Assembly: GCF_001875725.1 (NCBI RefSeq)
Contig: NZ_MLCQ01000017.1
Location: forward strand, 310,001 to 374,000
Source: Corynebacterium sp. NML140438
GTDB taxonomy: Bacteria > Actinomycetota > Actinomycetes > Mycobacteriales > Mycobacteriaceae
DNA: 64,000 nt
Reading direction: 5' to 3'
The notes below the pieces were generated by a model, which made no database searches, was not told the origin of the DNA, and saw only the letters and a list, made by a program, of their open reading frames with translations. Below are positions 17,957 through 26,620 of this stretch, in pieces. Both the position numbers and the translations under genes were made by a program. The number at the start of each line of letters is the position of its first letter. Within the stretch, counting starts at the first letter, position 1.

Positions 17957-19816
17957 GTGATTCTGCTCATCGATAATCGCGACTCGTACACCTTCAACCT
18001 TGCACACTTACTTGCAACACACGCCGGCGAGGAGCCGCTCGTGGTGGGCGCAGAGGACGTCGAAAAGCTTGGTATCCCGGCCCGCATTCGCGCGGGCGAG
18101 TTTACGCACATCGTCATTTCTCCCGGCCCCGGCCATCCCGGCAAGGCCGCTGACTTCGCTGGAGCGAAGCGCGTTATCGAGGCAGCTGATGGGGTTCCCC
18201 TCCTCGGGGTCTGCCTCGGACATCAAGGTTTAGCGATGCACGCCGGTGCCAAGGTCATTGAAGGGACGCCACATCATGGCGTTGTGAGCACGCTGCAACA
18301 CTCAGGCGAAGGCCTGTTCCGAGGCCTCCCGCAGGACTTTGAGGTAGTCCGTTACCACTCCTTGCATGTTGCTGAGCCGCTTCCTTCCCAACTCTGTGTG
18401 CATGCGCGCAGCAGCGATGGGGTTGTCCAAGCTATCGAGCATCGAAACCAGCCGCATTGGGGCGTTCAATTCCATCCAGAATCGGTGTTGACCGAATACG
18501 GCAGCCAACTTATCGCCCGTTTTCTTCAGTTGCGTCCAAGGCCAGTGTTGAAAGTGCTCCACCGCGCGCACCACCTCCAAAACGAGATTGAACACATTTT
18601 TCAGTCACTTTCGATAAATGCGGAGCAGTGCTTTTGGCTTGACGACGCCACCAAACAGAGCTGGTCGATCCTCGGAACGAACGCTGGCAGCCTATCTACC
18701 ACGATTGCAGGCGAGAGCACACTTGATGAGCTCAACACAAAGCTCACCCAAACATTTGATCGCTCGGCGGTTCCACCGGAGGTGCCGTTTGCGGGTGGCT
18801 ATGTTGGGTATTTGGCATACCCGCGTCCAAAGGAGCACGGTGTCTGGCTCATGCCCCAGTCGTTTGTCGCCGTCGACCATACGTCCGGCACCGCACACTG
18901 CATGGTGCTCTATCACGATGCGCCAGACGAGGAAGCGTGGTCGTTGCTCAACTCGCTCGAGGCCGCCCTCGACGCACATGGGCCTTCTGAGGTAGAGCCT
19001 GCTGCTGTCCTCGAAGGCGCATGGCGGTACAGCCGGGGCGAGTATCTAGCGCGTATCGCCGAAGTCAAGCGCTACCTTGCCTCCGGCGACTCCTACGAGG
19101 TCTGCCTGACCGACACCTGGGAAGGCACCTGCACAGGGTCCAGCACCGCCCTGTACGGCACGCTCCGGAGGCATAACCCAGCCCCGTATGCCGCGTACCT
19201 CCGGCTCGACACCTCGACAGAAATCGAAGTGTTGTGCTCATCGCCAGAGCGTTTCCTCAAGGTCTCCGGCGGTGTCGTATCCACCAAGCCAATCAAGGGC
19301 ACTGCCCCGAGCAGCACCGACCCGCAGGAGCTACGGCTGGATGCCAAGACGCGGCAGGAAAACCTCATGATTGTCGACTTGCTCCGCAACGATCTTTCGC
19401 GCGTGTGCAATCCGGGATCGGTGCAGGTGCCACGGCTGATGGAGGTGGAGACGTTCGCTGGTTTGCACCAACTTGTCTCAACAGTCACCGGACAATTGCG
19501 CTCAACGGCGGCTGTCACGGACCTTATCGACGCCACCTTCCCCGGCGGCTCCATGACCGGTGCGCCAAAAGCCCGCACACTCGACATCATCGATGAGCTC
19601 GAAGCCGGGCCTCGCGGCATCTATTCGGGCACCATCGGCTACCTCGGTTTCGACGGCAACGCCGATCTCAACATCATCATCCGCACGGCTGTAAAACGAG
19701 GCAACCAGATCACTATTGGGGCAGGTGGCGCAATCGTGTGGGATTCAGATCCTGCAGCTGAATACACCGAAAAGCAATTGAAAGCAGACGCTGTGTTACA
19801 GGGACTGGTGCGTTAG
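17957..19816 (+). CDS. pabAB: Aminodeoxychorismate synthase, fused PabA-PabB
   Basis: It makes 4-amino-4-deoxychorismate from chorismate and glutamine for folate synthesis. The 619-residue fusion has a glutamine amidotransferase domain (residues 1-190; GVCLGHQ with Cys86, QFHPES with His173 and Glu175). A chorismate-binding PabB domain follows (about 230-619; GGSMTGAPKARTL, YSGTIGYLGFDG, IGAGGAIVWDSDP). PIKGT with Lys447 marks it as PabB; anthranilate synthase has PIAGT. The GTG start is supported by the leaderless promoter. pabC follows after one base, so the pair forms a p-aminobenzoate operon. Confidence 0.95.
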   Translation: MILLIDNRDSYTFNLAHLLATHAGEEPLVVGAEDVEKLGIPARIRAGEFTHIVISPGPGHPGKAADFAGAKRVIEAADGVPLLGVCLGHQGLAMHAGAKVIEGTPHHGVVSTLQHSGEGLFRGLPQDFEVVRYHSLHVAEPLPSQLCVHARSSDGVVQAIEHRNQPHWGVQFHPESVLTEYGSQLIARFLQLRPRPVLKVLHRAHHLQNEIEHIFQSLSINAEQCFWLDDATKQSWSILGTNAGSLSTTIAGESTLDELNTKLTQTFDRSAVPPEVPFAGGYVGYLAYPRPKEHGVWLMPQSFVAVDHTSGTAHCMVLYHDAPDEEAWSLLNSLEAALDAHGPSEVEPAAVLEGAWRYSRGEYLARIAEVKRYLASGDSYEVCLTDTWEGTCTGSSTALYGTLRRHNPAPYAAYLRLDTSTEIEVLCSSPERFLKVSGGVVSTKPIKGTAPSSTDPQELRLDAKTRQENLMIVDLLRNDLSRVCNPGSVQVPRLMEVETFAGLHQLVSTVTGQLRSTAAVTDLIDATFPGGSMTGAPKARTLDIIDELEAGPRGIYSGTIGYLGFDGNADLNIIIRTAVKRGNQITIGAGGAIVWDSDPAAEYTEKQLKADAVLQGLVR

Positions 19817-19817
19817 C

Positions 19818-20573
19818 ATGCACGCATTCCAATGGAACACTGCTACCGAATCGTGGTCTCCAACCACTCCGGAAGCTGTCCCCGCAGCACCTTGCCACCG
19901 GGCGGAAAGCTGGCTCCACACTGGATCGGCTCCGCGTGGGTTTCACCTGCACCAAGCACGCTTTGGTCCTGCTCCGGCAGCGTTGTGGCAGGAAACGCTC
20001 CGTGTCCTATCTCATTACGCGCCAGATACCCCGGTCTTCCCCCGTGTTGCCGAGTTTGGAAATACCTTTTACCTGCATATCCGGCCTGCACCGACACTTC
20101 GAGAACACACAGTTCTGACCTGGTTCAACCACAACGAACCTGCCGACCCGCGCACACAACCCCTGCGCAAGGGCCCCGACCTTAGGGCGCTAGGGGTATA
20201 CCGCACGCAGCACCTGATTCCGGGCACCCATGACGTCATCCTCGGTGACTTTGCCGAAACCACCACCGGCGCACTGGTTGGTTGGAAGGATCGCACCCTG
20301 GTGGTGCCTACAAGTGTGCATCTGCCATCAACGACGCAGCAGCTCGTCACTGAGCACGCACGTAAGCTCGGGATCAGCGTAGCCGACGGCCCTTTGGGTC
20401 CGGATCAGCCACTTTGGTTCCTCAACGCGGTGCAAGGAATCAGCCCAGTCACAGCGCTCATCACACCAGCGGGTGCACGCATTGAGATACCACAACACCC
20501 CGACGTCGCCACGTGGCGCGAATGGTGGCGCCGTGACGACCCCGGGGTGTCTAGGGCTAGGACTTGGTTCTAG
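19818..20573 (+). CDS. Class IV aminotransferase-like protein, probable aminodeoxychorismate lyase (PabC)
   Basis: PabC cleaves aminodeoxychorismate to p-aminobenzoate and pyruvate using PLP. The 251-residue protein is placed one base after pabAB, the main argument for its role. Family marks are weak but present: HQARFG near residue 45, LRKGPDLRALG near residue 118 with the candidate PLP lysine, GDFAETTTGAL near 145 and a late LNAVQGISPV. The sequence is more divergent than usual, so another class IV PLP activity is possible. Its stop overlaps the stop of the convergent pyk gene by four bases. Confidence 0.8.
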   Translation: MHAFQWNTATESWSPTTPEAVPAAPCHRAESWLHTGSAPRGFHLHQARFGPAPAALWQETLRVLSHYAPDTPVFPRVAEFGNTFYLHIRPAPTLREHTVLTWFNHNEPADPRTQPLRKGPDLRALGVYRTQHLIPGTHDVILGDFAETTTGALVGWKDRTLVVPTSVHLPSTTQQLVTEHARKLGISVADGPLGPDQPLWFLNAVQGISPVTALITPAGARIEIPQHPDVATWREWWRRDDPGVSRARTWF

Positions 20574-22015
20574 TCCTCTTCGTTTTCCTTCTTCTTCGAC
20601 CAGTAGGCCTCCTCGCCCAGCTGGTGGACGTGAACCGTGTTGGTCGAGCCGGCAACTCCAGGAGGAGTACCTGCCACCATCACCATGGTGTCGTTTTCCT
20701 GGTACTCGTCCATGGCAAGCAGGTACTTGTCAACGGTGGCGATCATCTCGTCCGTGCTGTGCACTGGTGGGCAGAGGAAGGTCTCCACGCCCCAGGTGAG
20801 TGCGAGCTGGGAGCGAACCTCCTGCTTCGGGGTGAACACGAGCAACGGCAGGTCTGGACGCAGGCGAGCTACGCGACGCGCGGTGTCACCAGTTGCTGTG
20901 AACGCGACGATTGCGCGGGCATGCAGACGGTTTGCCACGTCATTTGCCGAGTAGGAAATCACACCACGGCGAGTACGCGGGATGTGGTTCAGCGGCGGCA
21001 CCTTGTCCATGGCCTCAGCCGAGCGCACGATGCGGCTCATCGTCCGGACCACGTTGTGTGGGTCAACGCCAACGGAGGTCTCACCGGAGAGCATGACGGC
21101 GTCCGCACCGTCGAGCACGGCGTTTGCGACGTCCGATGCCTCAGCACGCGTTGGGCGCGAGTTTTCGATCATCGAGTCGAGCATCTGCGTAGCGACGATC
21201 ACCGGCTTCGCGTTCTCGCGAGCAATCTGGATGACGCGCTTCTGGACGCCAGGAACCAGCTCGAGCGGAATCTCAACACCCAGGTCACCACGAGCAACCA
21301 TCACGCCGTCGAACGCGAGGATGATCGACTCAAGCGCGTCGACAGCCTCTGGCTTCTCCAGCTTCGCGATCACCGGGACGCGACGTCCAACTTCGTCCAT
21401 GATCTCATGGACGAGGTCAACGTCTGCCGGAGAGCGCACGAAGGACAGCGCGATGACGTCGACACCCATCTTGAGTGCGAAGCGCAGGTCTGCCTTGTCC
21501 TTTTCGGACAGCGCCGGAACGGAGATGTCCATGCCTGGCAGAGAAACGCCCTTGTTGTTGGAGACTGGGCCGCCCTCGGTCACACGGCAGACAACATCGT
21601 TGCCGTCAACCTCGACGCACACCAGACCGACCTTGCCGTCGTCGACGAGCAGGCGGTCACCTGGCTTGGCGTCCTTGGCCAGGTTCTTGTAGGTCGTCGA
21701 GACGCGGTCGTGCGTGCCAGCCACGTCGTCAACAGTGATGCGGACCGTTTCGCCGGTCTCCCAAACAGTCGCGCCTTCTTCAAAGCGCCCAAGACGAATC
21801 TTTGGTCCTTGAAGGTCGGCCAGGATGCCGACAGCGTGTCCCGTCTCATCGGTGGCTTCGCGGACCCAGCGGTAGTTCTGCTCGTGATCCGGATAGTCGC
21901 CGTGGGAGAAGTTGAGGCGAGCGACATCCATGCCGTCGCGCACAAGTCCGAGGATTGCTTCTTTGCTGGCCACTGCCGGGCCAAGCGTACATACGATCTT
22001 TGTTCTTCTATCCAC
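20570..22015 (-). CDS. pyk: Pyruvate kinase
   Basis: It converts phosphoenolpyruvate and ADP to pyruvate and ATP, the last step of glycolysis. The 481-residue product has DRRTKIVCTLGPA at the N-terminus, RLNFSHGDY near residue 35, VIAKLEKPEA near 220 (catalytic lysine), the MVARGDLGVEIP segment near 245, and SGETSVGVDP. The GTG start at 22013-22015 matches the usual pyruvate kinase N-terminus and lies 7 bases after a TAGGTT -10 element. A TTG three codons earlier would lie inside the promoter. The C-terminus is charged (KKKENEED). It is probably transcribed alone. Confidence 0.96.
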   Translation of the reverse strand: MDRRTKIVCTLGPAVASKEAILGLVRDGMDVARLNFSHGDYPDHEQNYRWVREATDETGHAVGILADLQGPKIRLGRFEEGATVWETGETVRITVDDVAGTHDRVSTTYKNLAKDAKPGDRLLVDDGKVGLVCVEVDGNDVVCRVTEGGPVSNNKGVSLPGMDISVPALSEKDKADLRFALKMGVDVIALSFVRSPADVDLVHEIMDEVGRRVPVIAKLEKPEAVDALESIILAFDGVMVARGDLGVEIPLELVPGVQKRVIQIARENAKPVIVATQMLDSMIENSRPTRAEASDVANAVLDGADAVMLSGETSVGVDPHNVVRTMSRIVRSAEAMDKVPPLNHIPRTRRGVISYSANDVANRLHARAIVAFTATGDTARRVARLRPDLPLLVFTPKQEVRSQLALTWGVETFLCPPVHSTDEMIATVDKYLLAMDEYQENDTMVMVAGTPPGVAGSTNTVHVHQLGEEAYWSKKKENEED

Positions 22016-22022
22016 GAGATCC

Positions 22023-22028
22023 AACCTA
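22023..22028 (-). promoter_or_regulatory. Predicted -10 element of pyk
   Basis: TAGGTT on the minus strand with 7 bases to the GTG, predicting a leaderless mRNA. Confidence 0.5.
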
Positions 22029-22125
22029 GTAGCGATTCAACAATTACCGGTGGTTTCAAGGCCAGATAGTGCGTGAATTCTCCACTGCCGTATCGTGTGG
22101 CCTATCTTCCACTTCGGATACCACC

Positions 22126-23016
22126 CTACCCCGAATCACGATTCGTATCATCATTGTCGTTGTGGGCGTCCACTTCCAGGGCCTCTCTCCCCTTCGGAAG
22201 CAAGAAGAAAATCCCAAGTGAAACCAAGAAAAGCACGCCGGAAACCCACGTGTTCACGCGCAATCCAAAAAGCAGTGTCGCTTCATCAGTACGCATCAAC
22301 TCAATGACGAAGCGGCCCATCGTGTAGCCGGCAACGTAGAGCCAAAACACTCTGCCGTGACCGAGCCTGAACCGCTTGTCAGCCCACAACAGGAACGCGA
22401 ACACAAGCAGGTTCCACAGCAGCTCGTAGAGGAACGTCGGGTGCACGCTCGCGATGACCTCACCTGTCGAGTGCCCCGTCAGCGGCGCGAAGGCCCCATG
22501 CTCATCAACGCGGTAATAAATATCTAGCGCCCACGGCACAGTCGTTTCTGCGCCGTACAGTTCCTGGTTGAACCAATTCCCAAGGCGCCCCACCGCCTGC
22601 GCCAGCACGATTCCCGGCGCGAGTGCATCCGCCACAGGCCCCACGGCGATCTTCTTCCACCGAAGCAGTAGCCACACGCTCGCTGAGCCCAGCGCAACCG
22701 CACCCCAAATGCCCAGGCCCCCCGCAGTGATGTTCAGCGCCTGCAGCGGGTCTTTTCCGGGACCAAAGTATTTCTCATGATCAGTCACTACGTGGTAGAG
22801 ACGACCGCCAATGATACCCATAGGGATAGCGACGATTGCCGCGTCCCAAATTACGTCAGGGTCACCCCCGCGAGCCCGGTAGCGCCGAGTTCCCACCCAC
22901 ATCGCAAGCAAAATACCGGTAATAATGCACAGCGCGTACGCCCTGATAGGGAGCCAGCCGAAGTGCCACACGCCCTGCGGTGGCGATGGGATGTTTGCCA
23001 GAATCGTAGTTTGCAC
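22126..23016 (-). CDS. lgt: Prolipoprotein diacylglyceryl transferase
   Basis: Lgt attaches diacylglycerol to the lipobox cysteine of prolipoproteins, the first step of lipoprotein maturation. The 296-residue product has about seven membrane segments and the family signature [13 protein letters not shown] at residues 143-155, with GGRLYHV near 70 and RVDEHG near 165. The C-terminus is a short Asp/Asn-rich tail. The start is GTG at 23014-23016. It lies 18 bases after the TrpC-like gene, as the last gene of the co-directional run that begins at hisD. Several lipoproteins in this window would be its substrates, and lspA is near 59 kb. Confidence 0.96.
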   Translation of the reverse strand: MQTTILANIPSPPQGVWHFGWLPIRAYALCIITGILLAMWVGTRRYRARGGDPDVIWDAAIVAIPMGIIGGRLYHVVTDHEKYFGPGKDPLQALNITAGGLGIWGAVALGSASVWLLLRWKKIAVGPVADALAPGIVLAQAVGRLGNWFNQELYGAETTVPWALDIYYRVDEHGAFAPLTGHSTGEVIASVHPTFLYELLWNLLVFAFLLWADKRFRLGHGRVFWLYVAGYTMGRFVIELMRTDEATLLFGLRVNTWVSGVLFLVSLGIFFLLPKGREALEVDAHNDNDDTNRDSG

Positions 23017-23034
23017 GCCCCCTAGTGTGCCTGA

Positions 23035-23829
23035 TTATCGCCTCGAAGCGCACGCCGGGTGACGGCCCGCCGTCGCCAGCGATGGGATCGACGCCTCAAC
23101 GTCGGCCAGGATGGCATCCGCACCAGCGGCAGCGACATTGAAGAGATCGCGCGGAGTCAGCACATCAGCCATCATCACGACACGTATTTTGCTTGGCAAT
23201 CCCGCCACAAGCTGCCCCAGCGCGAAATGATCAATGTCCCCCGCTTGGCGCAGCGGGGGCACTACAGCCAGCACCGATGCCCCAGCGCGAAGCGCGCGTG
23301 TAGCTTCCTCAGCGTCTCCGATTTGTACGAACGCCGACATGCCAAGGGTTTCCGCCCTGTCGAGGAGCGCCTCCAGGCGCGGCTGCTCGAGCAGGTCCGC
23401 CCGAAGCACAAGCGCGTCGGCACCGTAGCAGCGTGCTTCATGCACCTGGTAAGGATCAACGATCGTATCCAGGCTCAGCACCGGGATGTGTACCGCCCCC
23501 CTTGCCGCGTCCATCTCGGTACTGGCGACCTCACGGCCGAACAGTGCGCCCGAGCATGCCAACATGTGTGCCCCTTGCATCTCCAGCTCCATCGCTGCGA
23601 GTGCTGCGCGGTGAATGCGTTGTTGGGTTGTCCGGACGCCGTGCTGGTTGTATTGCACCTGGGCAATGATGGAACATCCATCTGCGTCTACTGCCGCATA
23701 TGCGTCGCGTGCAGAAGCGGCAACCCGCGATCGGTCCTTCACCTCTTCAAATGTCACTGCGGACTCACGACGTGCAACCTGACGCTGCACTGCAGCGAAA
23801 AGTTCGCCGTGTACATCCGTGGCACACAT
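23035..23829 (-). CDS. TrpC-fold protein, apparently catalytically dead indole-3-glycerol-phosphate synthase
   Basis: The 264-residue product aligns by eye over its full length with actinobacterial TrpC. It keeps the framework segments DPYQVHEAR (125-133), GADALVLRA, LLDRAETLGMSA and AGADAIL. The catalytic residues are replaced. The usual EVKxxSPS motif reads QVQYNQH (Gln57, Gln59, no SPS), the RKDF lysine is Leu120 in SLDT, the VEVH glutamate is Gln169, the NNR asparagine region is VPP (190-192), and AESG is MADV (219-223). The frame is intact with GGAGG 5 bases before the ATG. The TIGR02234-like gene upstream and lgt downstream reproduce the mycobacterial trp locus. A role other than tryptophan synthesis is inferred; none is known to me. 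Confidence 0.8.
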   Translation of the reverse strand: MCATDVHGELFAAVQRQVARRESAVTFEEVKDRSRVAASARDAYAAVDADGCSIIAQVQYNQHGVRTTQQRIHRAALAAMELEMQGAHMLACSGALFGREVASTEMDAARGAVHIPVLSLDTIVDPYQVHEARCYGADALVLRADLLEQPRLEALLDRAETLGMSAFVQIGDAEEATRALRAGASVLAVVPPLRQAGDIDHFALGQLVAGLPSKIRVVMMADVLTPRDLFNVAAAGADAILADVEASIPSLATAGRHPACASRR

Positions 23830-23933
23830 ATCCGCCTCCCGCGCGACTCCGAGGTGAAAGCCCTATTGTTGCAGTTGTCAGGGTAGCCCGCGCATATTTA
23901 GTTCATGAAATTTCACGGGGGTATACCGAATAT

Positions 23934-24578
23934 TTAACGGGCAGCCTCGTCGTCGGTTGGGTCGATGCCCGAGTCCAAGGCGTCCCACATGACACGGCCA
24001 GAGTCGGGCCGGGCTGCCAGGTCCTCACCTAGCTTTTCGCGACGCACAGCCTCAGTCTCGTATTTATTGAGTTTCGCGGAATCAACCCCAGGGCGAGCCA
24101 CCACGAGGAGCGCTCCCAGCAACCCGAGCAACGCCCCCACGACGACCAGCGCAACCCCCGTGCTGTGCTGCTGGACTTGCGTGATCTCCGCCCAAGCAGC
24201 GATAGCACCTTCGCTCGCCGCACCGCCCTGGTCCCCGCTGCCAGCGCTCAGCAGCGTATGCAGACGGCCCTGGTCTGGCTCGCTTACTAACGCCCGCAGG
24301 CCTGAGGCTCCCGCGCCGACGGCCCCGAGCGCTGCCACGACGCCAACAAGTCGACGCCCAAAACGCCGCAGCGCGAAGATCGCGATCATCGCGACGATGA
24401 GCAGCAGCGACACCGCCGCAATCTCCGTCGACCACGTCGATCCATCGACCGTCGCGGTACTGGCACCAGCACGATCGTCGAATACCTCGACGGTGAACCA
24501 GTCCATCCTGGCGCCTACCCATGTCAGCGCGCCGCCGGCGCCGACTAGCACAGCTCCGACGCGGTTCGCCGTATTCAC
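23934..24578 (-). CDS. Tryptophan-locus-associated membrane protein (TIGR02234-like)
   Basis: This 214-residue membrane protein has four hydrophobic segments (about residues 6-24, 50-70, 77-97 and 142-162). Its cytoplasmic C-terminus contains the family hallmark DSGRVMWDALDSGIDPT. It corresponds to the mycobacterial Rv1610-type protein encoded next to trpE and trpC. The function is unknown. The GTG start directly abuts the hisI stop (CTA/CAC on the plus strand), so translation is probably coupled to hisI. A 104-base gap without visible genes separates it from the TrpC-like gene. Confidence 0.85.
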   Translation of the reverse strand: MNTANRVGAVLVGAGGALTWVGARMDWFTVEVFDDRAGASTATVDGSTWSTEIAAVSLLLIVAMIAIFALRRFGRRLVGVVAALGAVGAGASGLRALVSEPDQGRLHTLLSAGSGDQGGAASEGAIAAWAEITQVQQHSTGVALVVVGALLGLLGALLVVARPGVDSAKLNKYETEAVRREKLGEDLAARPDSGRVMWDALDSGIDPTDDEAAR

Positions 24579-24947
24579 CTAGTTATCCTCCAGCAACACG
24601 TCGGCGTCAAAGCACGTTCGGTCCCCAGTATGGCAGGCACCGTTCGTTTGTTTCACCTTCACCAACAGCGTGTCCCCATCGCAGTCAAGACGCACCTCGC
24701 GCACCTTCTGGACCGCACCACTGGTCAGGCCCTTAATCCAATACTCGTTGCGGGAGCGTGAAAAGTAAGTCCCCCGTCGCGTTTGCAAAGTGTATGCCAG
24801 CGCACGCTCATCCATCCAGGCCATCATGAGCACCTCGCCGGTGTCAGCCTCCTGAACTACGGCGGGCACCAGGCCACGTTCGTTCGTTTTCAAACGGGCC
24901 GCGATTTCGGGGTCTAATACGGCATCTTCTGGGCGCGGTTCCGTCAT
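24579..24947 (-). CDS. hisI: Phosphoribosyl-AMP cyclohydrolase
   Basis: It opens the adenine ring of phosphoribosyl-AMP in the third step of histidine synthesis. The 122-residue single-domain protein (no HisE fusion) has [12 protein letters not shown] near residue 39 and [14 protein letters not shown] near 60. The metal-binding set DCDGD and [10 protein letters not shown] (Cys89, Cys105, Cys112 region) follows. Its ATG overlaps the hisF stop by one base (TAATG). hisE and hisG are not in the window. Confidence 0.97.
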   Translation of the reverse strand: MTEPRPEDAVLDPEIAARLKTNERGLVPAVVQEADTGEVLMMAWMDERALAYTLQTRRGTYFSRSRNEYWIKGLTSGAVQKVREVRLDCDGDTLLVKVKQTNGACHTGDRTCFDADVLLEDN

Positions 24948-25720
24948 TATCGAACCTCAAATCCTTCGTTTCGAAGCGCATCTTTTACCTCTGCGATGCT
25001 GACTTCCCCAAAGTGGAAGATCGATGCCGCGAGTACTGCGTCTGCACCGGCTTTCACCGCTGGCGGGAAATCGGCAGCCTTGCCTGCCCCACCGGATGCG
25101 ATCACCGGAATACTCACCGCCGAGCGCACCTTCTCCAGCAGCTCGAGATCAAACCCGGACTTGGTGCCATCGCCGTCCATCGAGTTCAGCAAGATCTCAC
25201 CGACGCCCAAGTCCTGCCCGGTACGGGCCCACTCCACCGCGTCGAGTCCAGCAGAGCGCGTGCCACCATGCGTTGTCACCTCAAACCCAGACGGCTGAGG
25301 AATGCCTCCCTCTGGTACACGGCGCGCGTCGACAGACAGCACGATGCACTGTGCGCCGAATTTCTCGCTGAGTTCCCGCAGCAACTCCGGACGGTGAATC
25401 GCTGCTGTATTCACGCTAACTTTGTCCGCGCCTGCACGCAGCAGTTCTGACACGTCTTCGACGCTACGAACGCCACCACCAACGGTGAGCGGAATGAATA
25501 CCTGCTCCGCAGTCTTTCGGACCACCTCGAGCATCGTACCCCGGCCTTCACGCGAAGCCGTCACGTCCAAAAACGTGAGCTCATCGGCGCCTTCCATCCC
25601 ATAGCGCTGTGCAAGCTCCACGGGGTCACCTGCATCCCGCAGGTTCTCAAAATTGACGCCTTTCACTACCCGCCCGTCGTCCACGTCGAGGCAAGGAATC
25701 ACTCGGATTGCAACAGACAA
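24947..25720 (-). CDS. hisF: Imidazole glycerol phosphate synthase cyclase subunit HisF
   Basis: HisF joins ammonia from HisH to PRFAR, releasing imidazole glycerol phosphate and AICAR. The 257-residue TIM barrel has [16 protein letters not shown] at the N-terminus (catalytic Asp12), TVGGGVRS near 82, [11 protein letters not shown] (second catalytic Asp) and ASGGAGK near 228. The start is TTG at 25718-25720, supported by a GGAGGG site 8 bases upstream. A 70-base gap separates it from impA, the largest gap inside the his cluster. Its partner hisH lies further upstream in the same run. Confidence 0.97.
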   Translation of the reverse strand: MSVAIRVIPCLDVDDGRVVKGVNFENLRDAGDPVELAQRYGMEGADELTFLDVTASREGRGTMLEVVRKTAEQVFIPLTVGGGVRSVEDVSELLRAGADKVSVNTAAIHRPELLRELSEKFGAQCIVLSVDARRVPEGGIPQPSGFEVTTHGGTRSAGLDAVEWARTGQDLGVGEILLNSMDGDGTKSGFDLELLEKVRSAVSIPVIASGGAGKAADFPPAVKAGADAVLAASIFHFGEVSIAEVKDALRNEGFEVR

Positions 25721-25728
25721 GGTAATTA

Positions 25729-25734
25729 CCCTCC
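25729..25734 (-). promoter_or_regulatory. Ribosome binding site deciding the hisF TTG start
   Basis: GGAGGG on the minus strand, 8 bases before TTG. No ATG or GTG in frame has comparable spacing. Confidence 0.75.
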
Positions 25735-25790
25735 ATACAAGTTTTGTGCCACGCTACTCCAGCCCGCTCATGCGTTCCGGAAACTACATA

Positions 25791-26615
25791 CTACCGCGAA
25801 GCACTATCGCTATCTGGGCTTTCAAAGCATTGCTGGACTGTCGCGAGCGCAGTCGCATGCGCTGCACTGGTGCCGATGATCGCTCCAGTCGAACCCATCG
25901 CCCACGGCTGCCCGTACACGTCCGTCACAGTCGCTCCCGCGCACCGCCCAAACAAGACGCCTGCGGCGTTATCCCACACGTGCGGGGAAAAACTGACACT
26001 GGCCTGAAACGATCCCGCTGCAACAAATGCTAGGTCAACGCCCACCGACCCCGTCATGCGTGGCCGCAGCGAAGCGGCTGCGAGGCCGCCAATAAACGAA
26101 AGGCGACCGTCTGCTGGGAACGCGGCACGGTCGTCCGCCCCGACAGTTGCCACCCCCACCTGCGCAGCGGTCGTTCGCGGGTCAACGCCTTGCGGAAGCG
26201 CAGGAAGCGGGTTGCCGTCAAGCACGACGGACTCCCCCTCGATCGCGTGCATTCGATGTCCCAACAGCGGCATGTCGGTCACGGCGACGACCGGTTGGCC
26301 GTCGATAAGGAGGGCGACCAAGATCGCACACATTGGGTTGCCGCACGAGTAGTTGGATGTCCCATCAATTGGGTCGAGTACCCAGCACGCTTCAGCATTC
26401 AGGTCGCCGCCATGTTCCTCTCCGAACACAGGAATGCCCGTCGCATCGGTCAGTCGCTTCCGCAGCAAAGACTCAATCGCGAGGTCTGCTTCGGTGGCGA
26501 AGTCACCTTCGCCTTTAAAAAGCGTCGGAGCTGCACCGATATGCGTCTGAAACAGCTCGGCGGCTTCATCAACCGCTCCCAACGCGATGGTTCGGTATGC
26601 CTGCAGATCCCGCAC
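25791..26615 (-). CDS. impA: Inositol monophosphatase family protein ImpA
   Basis: This 274-residue Mg-dependent phosphatase carries the family motifs GEEHGG (about residue 65), LDPIDGTSNY (near 81-90) and HVWDNAAG (near 213-220). Proteins at this place in the his cluster are called ImpA. Substrates in the family include inositol phosphate and histidinol phosphate. In C. glutamicum histidinol-phosphate phosphatase (HisN) is encoded elsewhere, so the role here is uncertain. The start is GTG at 26613-26615, five bases after hisA. hisF follows after a 70-base gap. Confidence 0.88.
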   Translation of the reverse strand: MRDLQAYRTIALGAVDEAAELFQTHIGAAPTLFKGEGDFATEADLAIESLLRKRLTDATGIPVFGEEHGGDLNAEACWVLDPIDGTSNYSCGNPMCAILVALLIDGQPVVAVTDMPLLGHRMHAIEGESVVLDGNPLPALPQGVDPRTTAAQVGVATVGADDRAAFPADGRLSFIGGLAAASLRPRMTGSVGVDLAFVAAGSFQASVSFSPHVWDNAAGVLFGRCAGATVTDVYGQPWAMGSTGAIIGTSAAHATALATVQQCFESPDSDSASR

Positions 26616-26620
26616 GCTGC

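Noticed and set aside
22016..22024. Upstream TTG start for pyk (three extra codons)
   Set aside because: It would lie between the -10 element and the GTG, and family proteins start at the GTG.
20564..22069. 501-codon plus-strand frame antisense to pyk
   Set aside because: A shadow of the GC-rich pyk codons. The translation has no domain character.
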